Below are positions 17,560-25,710 of a stretch of 64,000 bases of DNA, piece by piece. This stretch comes from Nonomuraea montanisoli. Its GTDB lineage: Bacteria; Actinomycetota; Actinomycetes; Streptosporangiales; Streptosporangiaceae. The notes below the pieces were generated by a model that worked only from the letters and a program-made list of their open reading frames with translations, was not told the DNA's origin and made no database searches. The position numbers and the translations under genes are program-made. The stretch spans positions 310,001 through 374,000 of the forward strand of contig NZ_JABWGN010000010.1 in assembly GCF_013363975.1 (NCBI RefSeq), given 5' to 3'. Position 1 is the first letter of the stretch, and the number at the start of each line of letters is the position of its first letter.

Positions 17560-18561
17560 ATGACCGACAGGCCATCGACCGAGGACTTCCTGCGGCTGGC
17601 CGACCCCATGCGGCGCGAGCTGCTCGCGCACTGCTACCGCATGACGGGTTCGGTGCACGACGCCGAGGACCTCGTCCAGGAGACCTACCTGCGCGCCTGG
17701 CGCGCCTACGACGGCTTCGAGGGGCGTTCGTCCCTGCGTACGTGGCTCTACCGCATCGCCACGACCGTGTGCCTGACCGCGCTGGAGAGCCGGGGCCGCC
17801 GGCCGCTGCCCACGGGGCTGGGCGCGCCGAGCACCGAGGCGACCGCGCCGCTGGTGGAGCGGCCGGAGGTGCCGTGGCTGGAGCCGGTGCCCGACGGCAT
17901 GGTGGGCGCGGGCGCCGACGACCCGGCCGCGATCGTCACCTCGCGCGAGAGCATCCGGCTGGCGCTCATCGCGGCCCTGCAGCACCTGCCACCCCGGCAG
18001 CGGGCCATCCTGGTGCTGCGCGACGTGCTGCGGTGGCGGGCCGCCGAGGTGGCCGAGGCCCTGGAGACCACGACGGCCGCGGTCAACAGCGGGCTGCAGC
18101 GGGCCCGGGCCCAGCTCAACGAGGTGTCGCCGAGCCTGGACGATCCCACTCCGCCCCTGCCCCACGACCAGCGCGAGCAGCTCGACGCCTATGTGGCCGC
18201 GTTCGAGAGCTACGACGTGGCCGCGCTGGTGAAGCTGTTCACGCGGGACGCGGTCTGGGAGATGCCGCCCTTCATCGGGTGGTACCAGGGCCCCGAGGAG
18301 ATCGGGCGGCTCATCAGCGTCAACTGCCCGGCCGAGCACGCGGGCGATCTGCGCCTGGTGCCCGTCGCGGCCAACGGCCAGCCGGCCTTCGCGGTGTACT
18401 TCCGCCAGGGTGATATCTATACCGCGTTCTCGTTGATGGTGCTGACGCTCGCCGCCGAGGGCATCCGGCACGTGGCCATGTTCTTCGACGTCGGGCTCTT
18501 CGAAGCGTTCGGGCTGCCGAGCACACGGCCCGTCGAGGAGCGGGCTTCCACAACAAACTAG
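17560..18561 (+). CDS. ECF sigma factor with SnoaL-like C-terminal domain (SigG/SigX5 type)
   Basis: A 333-residue ECF sigma factor. Region 2 is ELLAHCYRMTGSVHDAEDLVQETYLRAWRAYDGFEGRSSLRTWLYRIATTVCL, region 4 is LPPRQRAILVLRDVLRWRAAEVAEALETTTAAVNSGLQRARAQL, and residues 205-320 form an NTF2/SnoaL-like domain. This subfamily has no separate anti-sigma gene; the C-terminal domain controls activity. The next gene is fadA5, whose KstR site overlaps this stop codon. No anti-sigma gene is adjacent. Confidence 0.9.
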   Translation: MTDRPSTEDFLRLADPMRRELLAHCYRMTGSVHDAEDLVQETYLRAWRAYDGFEGRSSLRTWLYRIATTVCLTALESRGRRPLPTGLGAPSTEATAPLVERPEVPWLEPVPDGMVGAGADDPAAIVTSRESIRLALIAALQHLPPRQRAILVLRDVLRWRAAEVAEALETTTAAVNSGLQRARAQLNEVSPSLDDPTPPLPHDQREQLDAYVAAFESYDVAALVKLFTRDAVWEMPPFIGWYQGPEEIGRLISVNCPAEHAGDLRLVPVAANGQPAFAVYFRQGDIYTAFSLMVLTLAAEGIRHVAMFFDVGLFEAFGLPSTRPVEERASTTN

Positions 18562-18572
18562 AACGAGTTACA
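18559..18572. promoter_or_regulatory. KstR-type operator before fadA5
   Basis: TAGAACGAGTTACA is an exact match to TnnAACnnGTTnnA, 33 bases before the GTG start of fadA5. Its first three bases are the TAG stop codon of the sigma gene. Confidence 0.75.
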
Positions 18573-18605
18573 GTCGGCCTCCCGAGCATCGTTCTGGAGG
18601 CGACA

Positions 18606-19724
18606 GTGGGCACACCGGTGATCGTCGAAGCCGTCCGCACCCCCATCGGCAAGCGTGACGGCTGGCTGTCCGGGCTCAAGCCGCAGCAGGTGCTCGCCGC
18701 CGCCCTCAACGGGCTGATCGAGCGCTCGGGCGTCGATCCGGCCGCCGTCGGCCAGGTCTTCGCCGGCTGCGTGACCCAGGCCGGCGAGCAGGGCGGTCAC
18801 GTGGGGCGCTACTCCTGGCTGTACGCGGGCCTGCCGTACCAGACGGGCGTCACCACGGTCGACGCGCAGTGCGGCTCGTCGCAGCAGGCCGTCCACCTCG
18901 CCGCGGCGATGATCCGCGCCGGCGTGATCGAGGTCGGCGTCGGGTGCGGCGTCGAGATCATGAGCCGTGCGCCGCTCGGCAGCAACGTCCTGCCCGCCAG
19001 GCCGCGACCCGATGACTGGAGCATCGACTTACCCGACCAGTTCACCGCCGCCGAGCGCATCGCGGCACGGCGCGGGCTGACCAGGGAACGGCTCGACTGG
19101 CTCGGCGCCCGCTCCCAGCAGCTCGCCGCCAAGGCGTGGGCCGACGGGCGGTTCGAGCGGGAGATCGTGCCCGTCGGCGACGTACGGCGCGACCAGGGGT
19201 TGCGCGAGACCACCGTCGAGGGGCTGGCCAAGCTCAAGCCGGTGCTCGGCGAGGGCGCGCTGCACACGGCCGGCAACTCGTCGCAGATCTCCGACGGGGC
19301 GGCGGCGGTGCTGGTGATGAGCGAGGAGGCGGCCCGCGCGCACGGCCTGCGGCCGAGGGCCCGCATCCTGGCCCAGGCCCTGGTGGGCGCCGAGCCTTAC
19401 TACCACCTCGACGGCCCCGTGGAGGCGACCTCAAAGGCGCTGGCCATGGCCGGGATGTCGATCGGCGACATCGACCGGTTCGAGGTGAACGAGGCGTTCG
19501 CCGCGGTCGTGCTGTCGTGGGCGGGCGTCCACCAGCCCGATTTCGACCGGGTCAACGTCAACGGGGGCGCCATCGCGCTCGGCCACCCGGTGGGCGCGTC
19601 GGGGGCCCGGCTGATCACCACGGCGCTGCACGAACTGGAGCGCTCGGACTCGTCGACGGCTCTCGTGTCGATGTGCGCGGGCGGCGCCCTGGCCACCGCC
19701 ACCATCCTCGAACGCGTCACGTGA
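18606..19724 (+). CDS. fadA5: FadA5-like steroid side-chain thiolase
   Basis: A 372-residue thiolase that resembles M. tuberculosis FadA5 closely: the N-terminus PVIVEAVRTPIGKRDGWLSGL, catalytic Cys89 in VDAQCGSSQQA, ARILAQALVGAEPYYHLDGP, the His motif NVNGGAIALGHPVGASGAR, and the second Cys in SMCAGGAL. FadA5 cleaves acetyl-CoA from 3-keto-steroid-CoA intermediates, shortening the side chain from five to three carbons. It lacks the roughly 18-residue insertion that FadA5 has before the RDQGLRETT motif. GTG start with GGAGG. Probably KstR-controlled. Confidence 0.92.
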   Translation: MGTPVIVEAVRTPIGKRDGWLSGLKPQQVLAAALNGLIERSGVDPAAVGQVFAGCVTQAGEQGGHVGRYSWLYAGLPYQTGVTTVDAQCGSSQQAVHLAAAMIRAGVIEVGVGCGVEIMSRAPLGSNVLPARPRPDDWSIDLPDQFTAAERIAARRGLTRERLDWLGARSQQLAAKAWADGRFEREIVPVGDVRRDQGLRETTVEGLAKLKPVLGEGALHTAGNSSQISDGAAAVLVMSEEAARAHGLRPRARILAQALVGAEPYYHLDGPVEATSKALAMAGMSIGDIDRFEVNEAFAAVVLSWAGVHQPDFDRVNVNGGAIALGHPVGASGARLITTALHELERSDSSTALVSMCAGGALATATILERVT

Positions 19725-20121
19725 TCGTGGATACGTACGTACCCGCATGCCGCGACCACGGATGCCGCACGCTCCGCGGCCATGCGTGCTGATCGTCCCG
19801 TCAGCCCGCGCACTTCCGCCGAGAGCGCGTTCACCGTCCCCCGCGCCGGATGCCGCTCCACCACCAGTCCCCCACGCCCGGCCCCTGCGCGAGGACGCCC
19901 GCCCACACCCCCAAGCGCCTGCGCGTACGACGTCCGCCCACACCCCCGAGCGCCTGCGCGTACGACGCCTATCCACACCCCGCCGTCCAAGCGCCGTGAC
20001 GCCCCCAAGGTGAGCGACCCGTCATCTCAGGACGAGTCACGTTAAGTGCCGGAAATCCCTTTCGGTGCTCCCCTCCTTCCGCCACACTCGTTCCACGCTC
20101 ACGCACCACGGGGGACCGACC
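19725..20121. other. Intergenic stretch after fadA5, no gene seen
   Basis: About 400 bases without a convincing gene. It holds a short alternating TACGTACGTA near 19733 and a 35-bp tandem repeat. No clear terminator after fadA5. Confidence 0.6.
19902..19971. repeat. 35-bp tandem duplication
   Basis: Two 35-base copies (19902-19936 and 19937-19971) share GCGCCTGCGCGTACGACG and differ at a few positions; a partial third copy starts at 19972. Not in a gene. Confidence 0.8.
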
Positions 20122-21147
20122 ATGAGAAAGACCCGGCGCAGGCCGTACGCCGAGCAGCGCCCGCAGGACCTCGGCGGCGGGGTGTGGAGCGTGCCGGTGC
20201 CGATCCCCGGCAACCCGCTCGGCTACACCCTCGTCTACGCGATCGAGTCGCCCCAGGGCCCCGTGCTGGTCGACGCCGGCTGGAACCATCCCGACGCCTG
20301 GGAGGCGCTGCGCGGCGGGCTCGCGACACTCGGCATGGACGTGGCCTCGGTGCGGGGCGTGGTGGTCACGCACTTCCACCCCGACCACGCCGGCCTGGCC
20401 GGACGGGTACGCGAGGAGTCGGGCGGCTGGATCGCGATGCACGAGGCGGACGCGGCGCTGGTCAGGCTGATCCACGGGCTCGACGCGGGCGAGCACGAGG
20501 CGTTCCAGACGGACATGCTCAAGCGGGCGGGCGCCGACCCGGGCGACGTCCGGGTGGTCGCCGCGGAGCGCCCGCTGCCGCCCGCGCGGCCGGACCGCGA
20601 ACTGGCCGACGGCGACCTGGTCGACCTGCCGGGCCGCAAGCTGCGCGCCGTCCACACGCCCGGCCACACCCCGGGCCACATCTGCCTGCACCTGGAGGAC
20701 GCGGACCGGCTGTTCACCGGCGACCACGTCCTGCCCGACATCACCCCGCACATCGGCATCTACCCCTACGACCGCGACGACGTGGACCCGCTGGGCGACT
20801 TCCTCGCCTCGCTGGACCGGGTCGGCGAGCTGGGGCCGCTGGACGCCTTGCCCGCGCACGAGTGGATGTTCCCGGATGTGGCGGCGCGAGCGGCCGAGAT
20901 CCGCCACCATCACGAGGACAAGCTCGACCGGCTGGCCGCGCTGCTGGCCGAGCGGGCGGAGCCGCTGACCCTCTGGGAGATCGCCGCGATGATGACCTGG
21001 AACCGCCCCTGGGAGGACCTGGCGCCCATACTGAGGGGCATGGCCGCCGGAGAGGCCGCGGCCCACCTGCGCACCCTGGAGGTCCGGGGCTCCGTCAGGC
21101 GCGTACGAGGAGTCGATGCGGTCCGCTTCCAGGCCGTAGAATCCTAG
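20122..21147 (+). CDS. MBL-fold metallo-hydrolase
   Basis: A 341-residue metallo-beta-lactamase-fold hydrolase. Metal-binding motif THFHPDHAGLAGR, then HTPGHTPGHICL and TGDHVLPDITPHIG complete the dinuclear site. The C-terminal 90 residues look like the winged-helix-like end of long MBL hydrolases. ATG at 20122 chosen for GGGGGA upstream. The substrate is unknown; such enzymes hydrolyse thioesters, lactones or organic esters. The stop codon lies inside the FadR-type operator for the next gene. Confidence 0.88.
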   Translation: MRKTRRRPYAEQRPQDLGGGVWSVPVPIPGNPLGYTLVYAIESPQGPVLVDAGWNHPDAWEALRGGLATLGMDVASVRGVVVTHFHPDHAGLAGRVREESGGWIAMHEADAALVRLIHGLDAGEHEAFQTDMLKRAGADPGDVRVVAAERPLPPARPDRELADGDLVDLPGRKLRAVHTPGHTPGHICLHLEDADRLFTGDHVLPDITPHIGIYPYDRDDVDPLGDFLASLDRVGELGPLDALPAHEWMFPDVAARAAEIRHHHEDKLDRLAALLAERAEPLTLWEIAAMMTWNRPWEDLAPILRGMAAGEAAAHLRTLEVRGSVRRVRGVDAVRFQAVES

Positions 21148-21163
21148 ACATCCGATGTCTAGG
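21143..21163. promoter_or_regulatory. Perfect 21-bp palindromic operator of the FadR-type regulator
   Basis: Arms CCTAGACATC and GATGTCTAGG flank a central C at 21153. It lies ten bases before the preferred start of the GntR regulator gene, so it probably serves autoregulation. The same core (AGACATCnGATGTCT) occurs upstream of the L-fucose-type operon. Confidence 0.8.
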
Positions 21164-21172
21164 GAGAAGATC

Positions 21173-21847
21173 GTGGCGGTCACCGACGCGGCCATCGACA
21201 AGATCAAGCAGATGATCCTCTCCGGCGAGCTCGCCCCCGGAGACCGGCTCCCCAAGGAGGCCGACCTCGCCGAGCGGCTGGGCCTGTCGCGCAACTCGCT
21301 GCGCGAGGCCGTCCGCGCCCTCGCCCTGATCAACGTCCTCGACGTACGGCAGGGCGACGGCACGTACGTCACCAGCCTTGAGCCGCGGCTGCTGCTCGAC
21401 ACCATGTCGTTCGTGCTCGACCTGCACCGCGACGACACCGTGCTGCAGTTCTTCGAGGTGCGCCGCATCCTGGAGCCCGCCGCCACCGCGATGGCCACCA
21501 AGCTCATGACCGACGACGAGATCGACGAGCTGCGGGTGATCCTGGAGTCGCTGCCCGCCGACCCGACCGTCGAGGAACTGGTGGCCAACGACCTCCAGTT
21601 CCACCAGCGCATCGCCCAGGGGTCGGGCAACACCGTGCTCTGCTCGTTCATCGAGAGCCTGTCCGGGCCGACGACCCGGGCGCGCATCTGGCGCGGCCTG
21701 ACGCAGGAGGGCGCGATGGACAAGACGCGCGAGCAGCACACCGCGATCTACGAGGCCATCGCCGCCCGTCAGGCGGACGTGGCCCGCTCCTGGGCCACGG
21801 TTCACGTGGCGGGCGTCGAGTCCTGGCTCCGCAAGGCCCTCGCCTGA
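21173..21847 (+). CDS. GntR/FadR-family transcriptional regulator
   Basis: A 224-residue FadR-type regulator: a GntR winged helix (IKQMILSGELAPGDRLPKEADLAERLGLSRNSLREAVRAL) and an all-helical FCD domain with the metal/ligand residues (FFEVRRILEPAAT; DLQFHQRIAQGSGN; EQHTAIYEAI). The GTG at 21173 has GGGAGAAG; an ATG at 21155 would put the operator inside the gene. Operator copies upstream of the L-fucose-type operon suggest that this is its regulator, with a pathway sugar acid as inducer. Confidence 0.9.
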   Translation: MAVTDAAIDKIKQMILSGELAPGDRLPKEADLAERLGLSRNSLREAVRALALINVLDVRQGDGTYVTSLEPRLLLDTMSFVLDLHRDDTVLQFFEVRRILEPAATAMATKLMTDDEIDELRVILESLPADPTVEELVANDLQFHQRIAQGSGNTVLCSFIESLSGPTTRARIWRGLTQEGAMDKTREQHTAIYEAIAARQADVARSWATVHVAGVESWLRKALA

Positions 21848-21904
21848 TCCCGCCCCCGCCCCACCGCAGGAGGCCGCCACCCACTCCCCGAACATCCGCT
21901 CAGG

Positions 21905-22627
21905 TCAGGTCTCGGCTTCCTCCGCTCCGCGGCCGGCGTGGCGCCAGAACTGGCGTTTGTCCTCCTCGCGTACGGCGACGCCCAGTCTCGCCAGCTCCTG
22001 CCGTAACTGCTCGGCGTCGCGGTCGTCGCCCTTCTCCAGCGCGCGGGCGCGGGCCCTGAGGTAGGCGTGGGCGGCGTCGGCCAGGTCGGGGTGGCCGTCG
22101 GCCCAGCGCCGGAACTCCTCCCGGTGGGGATCGCCCTCGGCCCGCCACGGATAGCCGTGGGCCTGGAACGCCTCGGCCAGCGGGCGCGGCCGGGGCAGGT
22201 CGCCGCCCTGCCGGACCAGCTCCTCGGTGTCGTGACCGAGCAGCACCAGGTGCTTGGCGTCGAGGAAGGCGAGGGCCACCGCGGAGCGCGGCAGCTCCTG
22301 CCGGGAGCTCCGGTGCGCGATCGACACCCGCTGGTCGTCGATGACGATCTTCACGGTGTACTCGTCGGCGATCGCGGCGAGCACGAGACCCGCGACGACC
22401 CCCACGACGACCGCCCCGATCGTGAACGCCGTCGGCGGGATCGACTCGATCAGCCGTAGCGGGCCCTCGAACGGGGTCCACGGCAGTGTGGTCGCCCATC
22501 CCACGACGTACCGCAGCAGCCAGCCGGCCCCGGCGCCCAGCAGCGGGGCCCCCACCCAGACGACGACCCGATCGCCCAGCTTCGGCAGGGCGGTCGCGTC
22601 CGGCGCGGACGGGTCACCGGAGGGCAT
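21905..22627 (-). CDS. YqeB-like membrane protein
   Basis: A 240-residue protein with two hydrophobic segments (about 24-45 and 68-92), followed by a PH-like region (VKIVIDDQRVSIAHRSSRQELPRSAVALAFLDAKHLVLLG), then a helical, charged C-terminus. This arrangement matches the YqeB family known from Bacillus and actinobacteria, whose function is unknown. It stands alone. Confidence 0.75.
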   Translation of the reverse strand: MPSGDPSAPDATALPKLGDRVVVWVGAPLLGAGAGWLLRYVVGWATTLPWTPFEGPLRLIESIPPTAFTIGAVVVGVVAGLVLAAIADEYTVKIVIDDQRVSIAHRSSRQELPRSAVALAFLDAKHLVLLGHDTEELVRQGGDLPRPRPLAEAFQAHGYPWRAEGDPHREEFRRWADGHPDLADAAHAYLRARARALEKGDDRDAEQLRQELARLGVAVREEDKRQFWRHAGRGAEEAET

Positions 22628-22830
22628 CGGCGGTGCTCCTTCTGTCGTGAGCGGCTCATGAACGACAGCCGCGGGCGTCGTTCTCCGCAGCCACCGTAGC
22701 CGTGCGCCGGGTCCCCGCCTTCAGCCGAAAGTATCTGCGGTGCGCGACTTTCGTTGCCGGCATCTCCACCCGGTCGGCGTCACCGCGGCGCGGGCAGTGC
22801 GGGGCGGGTGGGCCGGGGTAGGAGGCGTGT

Positions 22831-23829
22831 GTGGCCGACAAACTCGCGCGATACCGGAGCAGACGCGACCCCAGCCGTACCCCCGAGCCGGTACCCGCGG
22901 AGCCCCCCGAACGCCCCGAGGCCCGCCAGGGCGAAGGCGACCGCGAAGGCGACGGCGACGCGTTCGTGATCCAGGAGCACCACGCCCGCTCCCTGCACTG
23001 GGACCTGCGGCTGGAGCACGACGGCGTCCTCGCCTCCTGGGCCATCCCCAAGGGCCTGCCGGCCGACCCGGCCGTCAACCATCTCGCCGTCCACACCGAG
23101 GACCACCCGATGGAGTACCTCACCTTTCACGGCGAGATCCCGGCCGGCGAGTACGGCGGCGGCGCCATGACGATCTGGGATCACGGCACGTACGAGACCG
23201 AGAAGTGGTCGGACCGCGAGGTCAAGGTGGTGCTGCGCGGCTCCCGCGCCTCCGGTCGGTTCGTGCTGTTCCGGACGAACGGCAAGAACTGGATGATCCA
23301 CCGGATGGACCCGCCGGCGCGCGACCCGTTCCCGCCGCTGGAGCCCATGCTGCCGGTCGAGCGCGTCAGGCCGCCGCGTGACGAGGAGGAGTACGCGTTC
23401 GAGTTCGCGTGGGGCGGCCGCCGGACGCTGGTGCCGATCGACGGCGGCCGGACGGACGCGGCCCGCGCGTACTCGTGGCTGCGCGCCCTGGCCGCCTCGT
23501 TCGGCAGCCGGAGCGCGGTCCTCGACGGCGAGGTGGTCACACTGGGCGGCGCGGAGGTGCTGGTCTGCTACGACCTGCTGTACGACGACGGCCGCTCGCT
23601 GGTGGCCGAGCCGTACGCGGCGCGCCGGGCGGCGCTGGAGGCGCTCGGCCTGTCGGCGGCGCGCTGGCAGACGGCCCCGTCATGGCCCGGCCAGGCCGCG
23701 CCGGTCCGCCAGGCGGCCCGCGAGCAGGGCCTGCCGGGGGTCGTCGCCAAGCGCCTCGACGCGCCGTACGAGCCGGGCCCGTCGAAGGCGTGGCTGCTCA
23801 TCCCCTCTCCCGGCACGTCCCGCAAATGA
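22831..23829 (+). CDS. LigD-type 3'-phosphoesterase domain fused to a degenerate DNA ligase domain
   Basis: A 332-residue protein. Residues 45-165 are a DNA-ligase-D 3'-phosphoesterase domain (FVIQEHHARSLHWDLRLEHDG; EYLTFHGEIPAGEYGGG), which trims 3' ends in non-homologous end joining. Residues 187-325 align by eye with the ligase adenylation domain: VLDGEVV, CYDLLYDDGRSL and VVAKRLDAPYEPG are retained. In motif I (E-x-K-x-D-G) the adenylated Lys is Ala193 and the Asp is Gly195, so ligation should be impossible. No Ku or polymerase gene is nearby. GTG start with TAGGAGG. Confidence 0.85.
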   Translation: MADKLARYRSRRDPSRTPEPVPAEPPERPEARQGEGDREGDGDAFVIQEHHARSLHWDLRLEHDGVLASWAIPKGLPADPAVNHLAVHTEDHPMEYLTFHGEIPAGEYGGGAMTIWDHGTYETEKWSDREVKVVLRGSRASGRFVLFRTNGKNWMIHRMDPPARDPFPPLEPMLPVERVRPPRDEEEYAFEFAWGGRRTLVPIDGGRTDAARAYSWLRALAASFGSRSAVLDGEVVTLGGAEVLVCYDLLYDDGRSLVAEPYAARRAALEALGLSAARWQTAPSWPGQAAPVRQAAREQGLPGVVAKRLDAPYEPGPSKAWLLIPSPGTSRK

Positions 23830-23874
23830 CGCGCGGCACCTCTCCCGGCACGTCCCGAAAATGACGCGCGGCGT
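23805..23874. repeat. 35-bp tandem duplication across a stop codon
   Basis: Copies at 23805-23839 and 23840-23874 differ at about three bases. The first contains the end and TGA of the LigD-type gene, so the second reads like a repeated gene end (PGTSRK) in another frame. It is a recent local duplication. Confidence 0.85.
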
Positions 23875-23901
23875 GCCCGTGTGCGACGACATACTCGTCG
23901 C

Positions 23902-24357
23902 GTGCACATCTCGGATATCTCCCCTCACAGCGACCCCTTCGGCCAGGAACTGCTCGATCTGCAGCACGCCGCGTACGCCGTGGAGGCGGAGCTCATCGGC
24001 GACGACCGGATCCCGCCCCTGCACGAGACCCTCGACGCGCTGCGCGCCGAGCCGCTGACCTGGCTCGGCGCCTTCGACGACGACGGCGGCCTGCTGGGCG
24101 CCGTGGCGTGGGAGGAGTCGCCGGACGAGATCGACGTCAACCGGCTGATCGTGCACCCCCGCGCCCACCGGCGCGGCATCGGGCGGGCGCTGGTCGAGCA
24201 GGTCATGGCGCGGGCGGCCGGCCGCCGGGTGATCGTGTCCACCGGCCGTGACAACGTGCCCGCCCGCAGCCTGTACGAGCGGCTGGGGTTCGAGGCCCGG
24301 GGTGAGCTCGAGGTGATCCCCGGCCTGTGGATCGCGAACTACGCCCTGACCGCCTGA
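23902..24357 (+). CDS. GNAT-family N-acetyltransferase
   Basis: A 151-residue GNAT. The acetyl-CoA-binding motif is HPRAHRRGIGRALVEQVM, followed by VIVSTGRDNVPARSLYERLGFEARGE, typical of the C-terminal half of the fold. Substrate unknown. GTG at 23902 or 23881 could be the start; neither has a strong ribosome site. Confidence 0.85.
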   Translation: MHISDISPHSDPFGQELLDLQHAAYAVEAELIGDDRIPPLHETLDALRAEPLTWLGAFDDDGGLLGAVAWEESPDEIDVNRLIVHPRAHRRGIGRALVEQVMARAAGRRVIVSTGRDNVPARSLYERLGFEARGELEVIPGLWIANYALTA

Positions 24358-24454
24358 CCCCGCCCGCCTGACCCGGAACGCCTGCCCCTGCCCGCCTGCC
24401 CCGGACCGCCTGGCCCGGAACGTCAGCCACGCCGTGACCGCCTGACCCAGGACG

Positions 24455-25408
24455 TCACGGCGTCAGCAGGCCCTCCGCCTCCAGTTCCGCCCACAGGTCC
24501 TCCGGCACCGGCCGGTCCCACAGCGCCGCGTTGGCGCGCACCTCCTCCGGCGAACGGGCGCCCAGCACGATCGAGGCCACCGCCGGGTGCCGCAGCGGGA
24601 AGGCCATCGCCGCCTGCGGGAGCGGCACCCCGTGCGACTCGCAGATCGCGGCGACACGGCGGGCCCGGTCCAGGACGGCGGGCGGCGCCGGGGCGTAGTC
24701 GAACGTGCCCGACAGCCGGGCGGTGGCCAGCAGGCCGCTGTTGAACACCCCGGCCGCCAGCACCCGCACCCCGCGCTTCGCGCACGCCTCCAGCAGCGGC
24801 AGCCCCGACTGGTCGAGCAGGGTGTACCGGCCGGCCAGCATGACCACGTCGACGCCGGTCTCCTCGACGAAGCGCAGCGGCGCCTGCCACTGGTTCATGC
24901 CGACCCCGACGGCCTTGATCACTCCCTGGTCGCGCAGCTCCGCGAGGGCCGGGTAGGCGTGGGCGAGCGCCTCCTCCATGTGCTGGTCGGGGTCGTGGAT
25001 CAGGGCGACGTCCACGGCCGGCAGGCCCAGCCGTTCCAGGGACTCCTCCAGCGAGCGGCGCACCCCGTCGCGCGAGAAGTCCCAGACCCGCGTGTGGTCG
25101 GCGGGCACGTCGAAGCCCTGGTCGTCGCGCCCGCCCCGGCTCGACGGCACGAGCAGGCGGCCGACCTTGGTGGACAGCACATATCCGGTACGGCCGGCCA
25201 GCGCGGCCCCCAGGCGGCGCTCGGACAGGCCGAGCCCGTAGTGCGGGGCCGTGTCGAACAGGCGCACCCCGCTCGACCAGGCGGCCTCGACCGTGGCGCG
25301 CGCCTGCTCCTCGCTCACCGCCTCGTACAGCCCCGCGATGGGCGCGGCGCCGAACCCGTGACTTGGTAGGGCCAGCACGTCATCCCCTCGAGCAACGTCG
25401 CCGGTCAC
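24455..25408 (-). CDS. Aldo/keto reductase, probable L-fucose (D-threo-aldose) 1-dehydrogenase
   Basis: A 317-residue aldo/keto reductase. It has the tetrad region DTAPHYGLGLSERRLG with Tyr, LSTKVGRLL and ALIHDPDQH. This group includes the D-threo-aldose/L-fucose dehydrogenases that oxidise the sugar to its lactone. It is last in an operon holding the rest of the non-phosphorylative L-fucose route, which supports the role. The GTG at 25408 overlaps the mutarotase stop by four bases. An L-rhamnose-type or L-galactose substrate cannot be excluded. Confidence 0.83.
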   Translation of the reverse strand: MTGDVARGDDVLALPSHGFGAAPIAGLYEAVSEEQARATVEAAWSSGVRLFDTAPHYGLGLSERRLGAALAGRTGYVLSTKVGRLLVPSSRGGRDDQGFDVPADHTRVWDFSRDGVRRSLEESLERLGLPAVDVALIHDPDQHMEEALAHAYPALAELRDQGVIKAVGVGMNQWQAPLRFVEETGVDVVMLAGRYTLLDQSGLPLLEACAKRGVRVLAAGVFNSGLLATARLSGTFDYAPAPPAVLDRARRVAAICESHGVPLPQAAMAFPLRHPAVASIVLGARSPEEVRANAALWDRPVPEDLWAELEAEGLLTP

Positions 25409-25710
25409 GTCATCTCCCAGACCAGCGAGAGCCCGCCGGAGCCCTTGTCGAAGTCGCCGTCCAGCAGCCGGTTCATCTGCGCCTGCCACGCCCGGTCGGC
25501 GGGGTGGTCGCGCAGCGCCGCCTGCAGCGCCGCGTAGTCCTCGACCTCGACGAAGTGGAACAGATCCAGGCCGTCGCGGTAGATGCGCCAGGAGCGCACC
25601 CCGTGCTCACGCATGGCCTGCTCCAGCTCGGCCGGGATCTCGGCGTGCTCCCGGTCGTAGATCTCCTCGCAGCCCGGTCTGAGCCGGGTGCGCAGCGCGA
25701 GCCGTTCCAT
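25405..25710 (-). CDS. L-rhamnose/L-fucose-type mutarotase (RhaM-like, DUF718)
   Basis: A 101-residue RhaM-like protein (RTRLRPGCEEIYDREHAEIPAELEQAMREHGVRSWRIYRDG; LFHFVEVEDY). These enzymes interconvert anomers of 6-deoxy-sugars, feeding the correct anomer to the dehydrogenase. The ATG at 25710 overlaps the permease stop by one base. Its position next to the aldose dehydrogenase fits. Confidence 0.88.
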   Translation of the reverse strand: MERLALRTRLRPGCEEIYDREHAEIPAELEQAMREHGVRSWRIYRDGLDLFHFVEVEDYAALQAALRDHPADRAWQAQMNRLLDGDFDKGSGGLSLVWEMT

